From the NCBI GenBank assembly GCA_017416665.1, contig JAFQBO010000374.1, positions 1 to 5,157 of the forward strand: DNA of 5,157 bases. The letters are read 5' to 3'. This stretch comes from Oscillospiraceae bacterium (GTDB lineage Bacteria > Bacillota > Clostridia > Oscillospirales > Ruminococcaceae). This document shows, piece by piece, positions 5,149 through 5,157 of this stretch. Within the stretch, counting starts at the first letter, position 1, and each line of letters begins with the position of its first letter. Position numbers and translations under genes: made by a program. The notes under the pieces are model-generated. The model was given only the letters and a program-made list of their open reading frames with translations. It made no database searches and was not told where the DNA came from.

Positions 5149-5157
5149 ATTCACCCC

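Larger units (their letters stand above)
4980..5157. other. Hairpin-rich 3' flank, no gene
   Basis: No coding region is visible after the receptor stop codon. The stretch contains four perfect or near-perfect stem-loops: 4992-5011, 5045-5061, 5087-5117 and 5120-5148. Outer complementary arms flank the second one. It probably marks the end of the transcription unit and may include a dispersed intergenic repeat. Confidence 0.6.

Noticed and set aside
1..5157. CRISPR array, transposon, integrase, toxin-antitoxin or defence genes
   Set aside because: No regularly spaced direct repeats, no transposase or recombinase motifs and no small paired genes were found. The coding content is fully explained by chemotaxis and flagellar genes.

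Overview
The window looks like chromosomal DNA from a low-to-moderate GC Gram-positive anaerobe. The coding regions are mid-range in GC, the intergenic DNA is very AT-rich, and the Shine-Dalgarno sites are strong (AAGGAGGAG, AGGAAGGTG). The protein types also fit: a Clostridia-style CheA with a P2 domain, and a PocR-type sensor. A motile or chemotactic member of the Oscillospiraceae/Ruminococcus or a related Clostridia group is my best guess, but this is inferred from composition and protein style, not from a marker gene.

Layout. The minus strand carries, in transcription order, fliG (3464 to 2340), cheA (2300 to 117) and the first 32 codons of cheW (96 down to the window edge). The gaps are 39 and 20 nt, so the three form a likely operon. 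An extended -10 SigA-type promoter (TTGTCA-N17-TATAAT, 3538-3510) sits about 40 nt upstream of fliG. A nearly 500-bp AT-rich divergent intergenic region follows. On the plus strand, 3960-4979 encodes a soluble chemoreceptor-like protein with a PocR sensory domain and a short methyl-accepting-type signalling hairpin. Its best promoter is TTGACA-N17-TAAAAT (3791-3819), which would give a leader of about 134 nt containing a 7-bp inverted repeat. The last ~180 bp hold no gene but several perfect hairpins, including a convincing bidirectional terminator at 5120-5148.

How the genes fit together. The PocR receptor is predicted to sense a small cytoplasmic ligand and to control CheA activity through CheW. 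CheA autophosphorylates on His52 of its Hpt domain and would pass phosphate to a response regulator encoded elsewhere. Phospho-CheY normally acts on the flagellar switch, whose torque ring subunit is FliG. The window therefore links a sensor, the kinase/adaptor core and the motor rotor subunit. The notable points are fliG as the leading gene of a che operon rather than behind fliF, an N-terminally extended FliG, and the unusually short membrane-free receptor. I found no CRISPR array, transposon, tRNA or rRNA, and nothing that clearly amounts to a new defence or mobile system.
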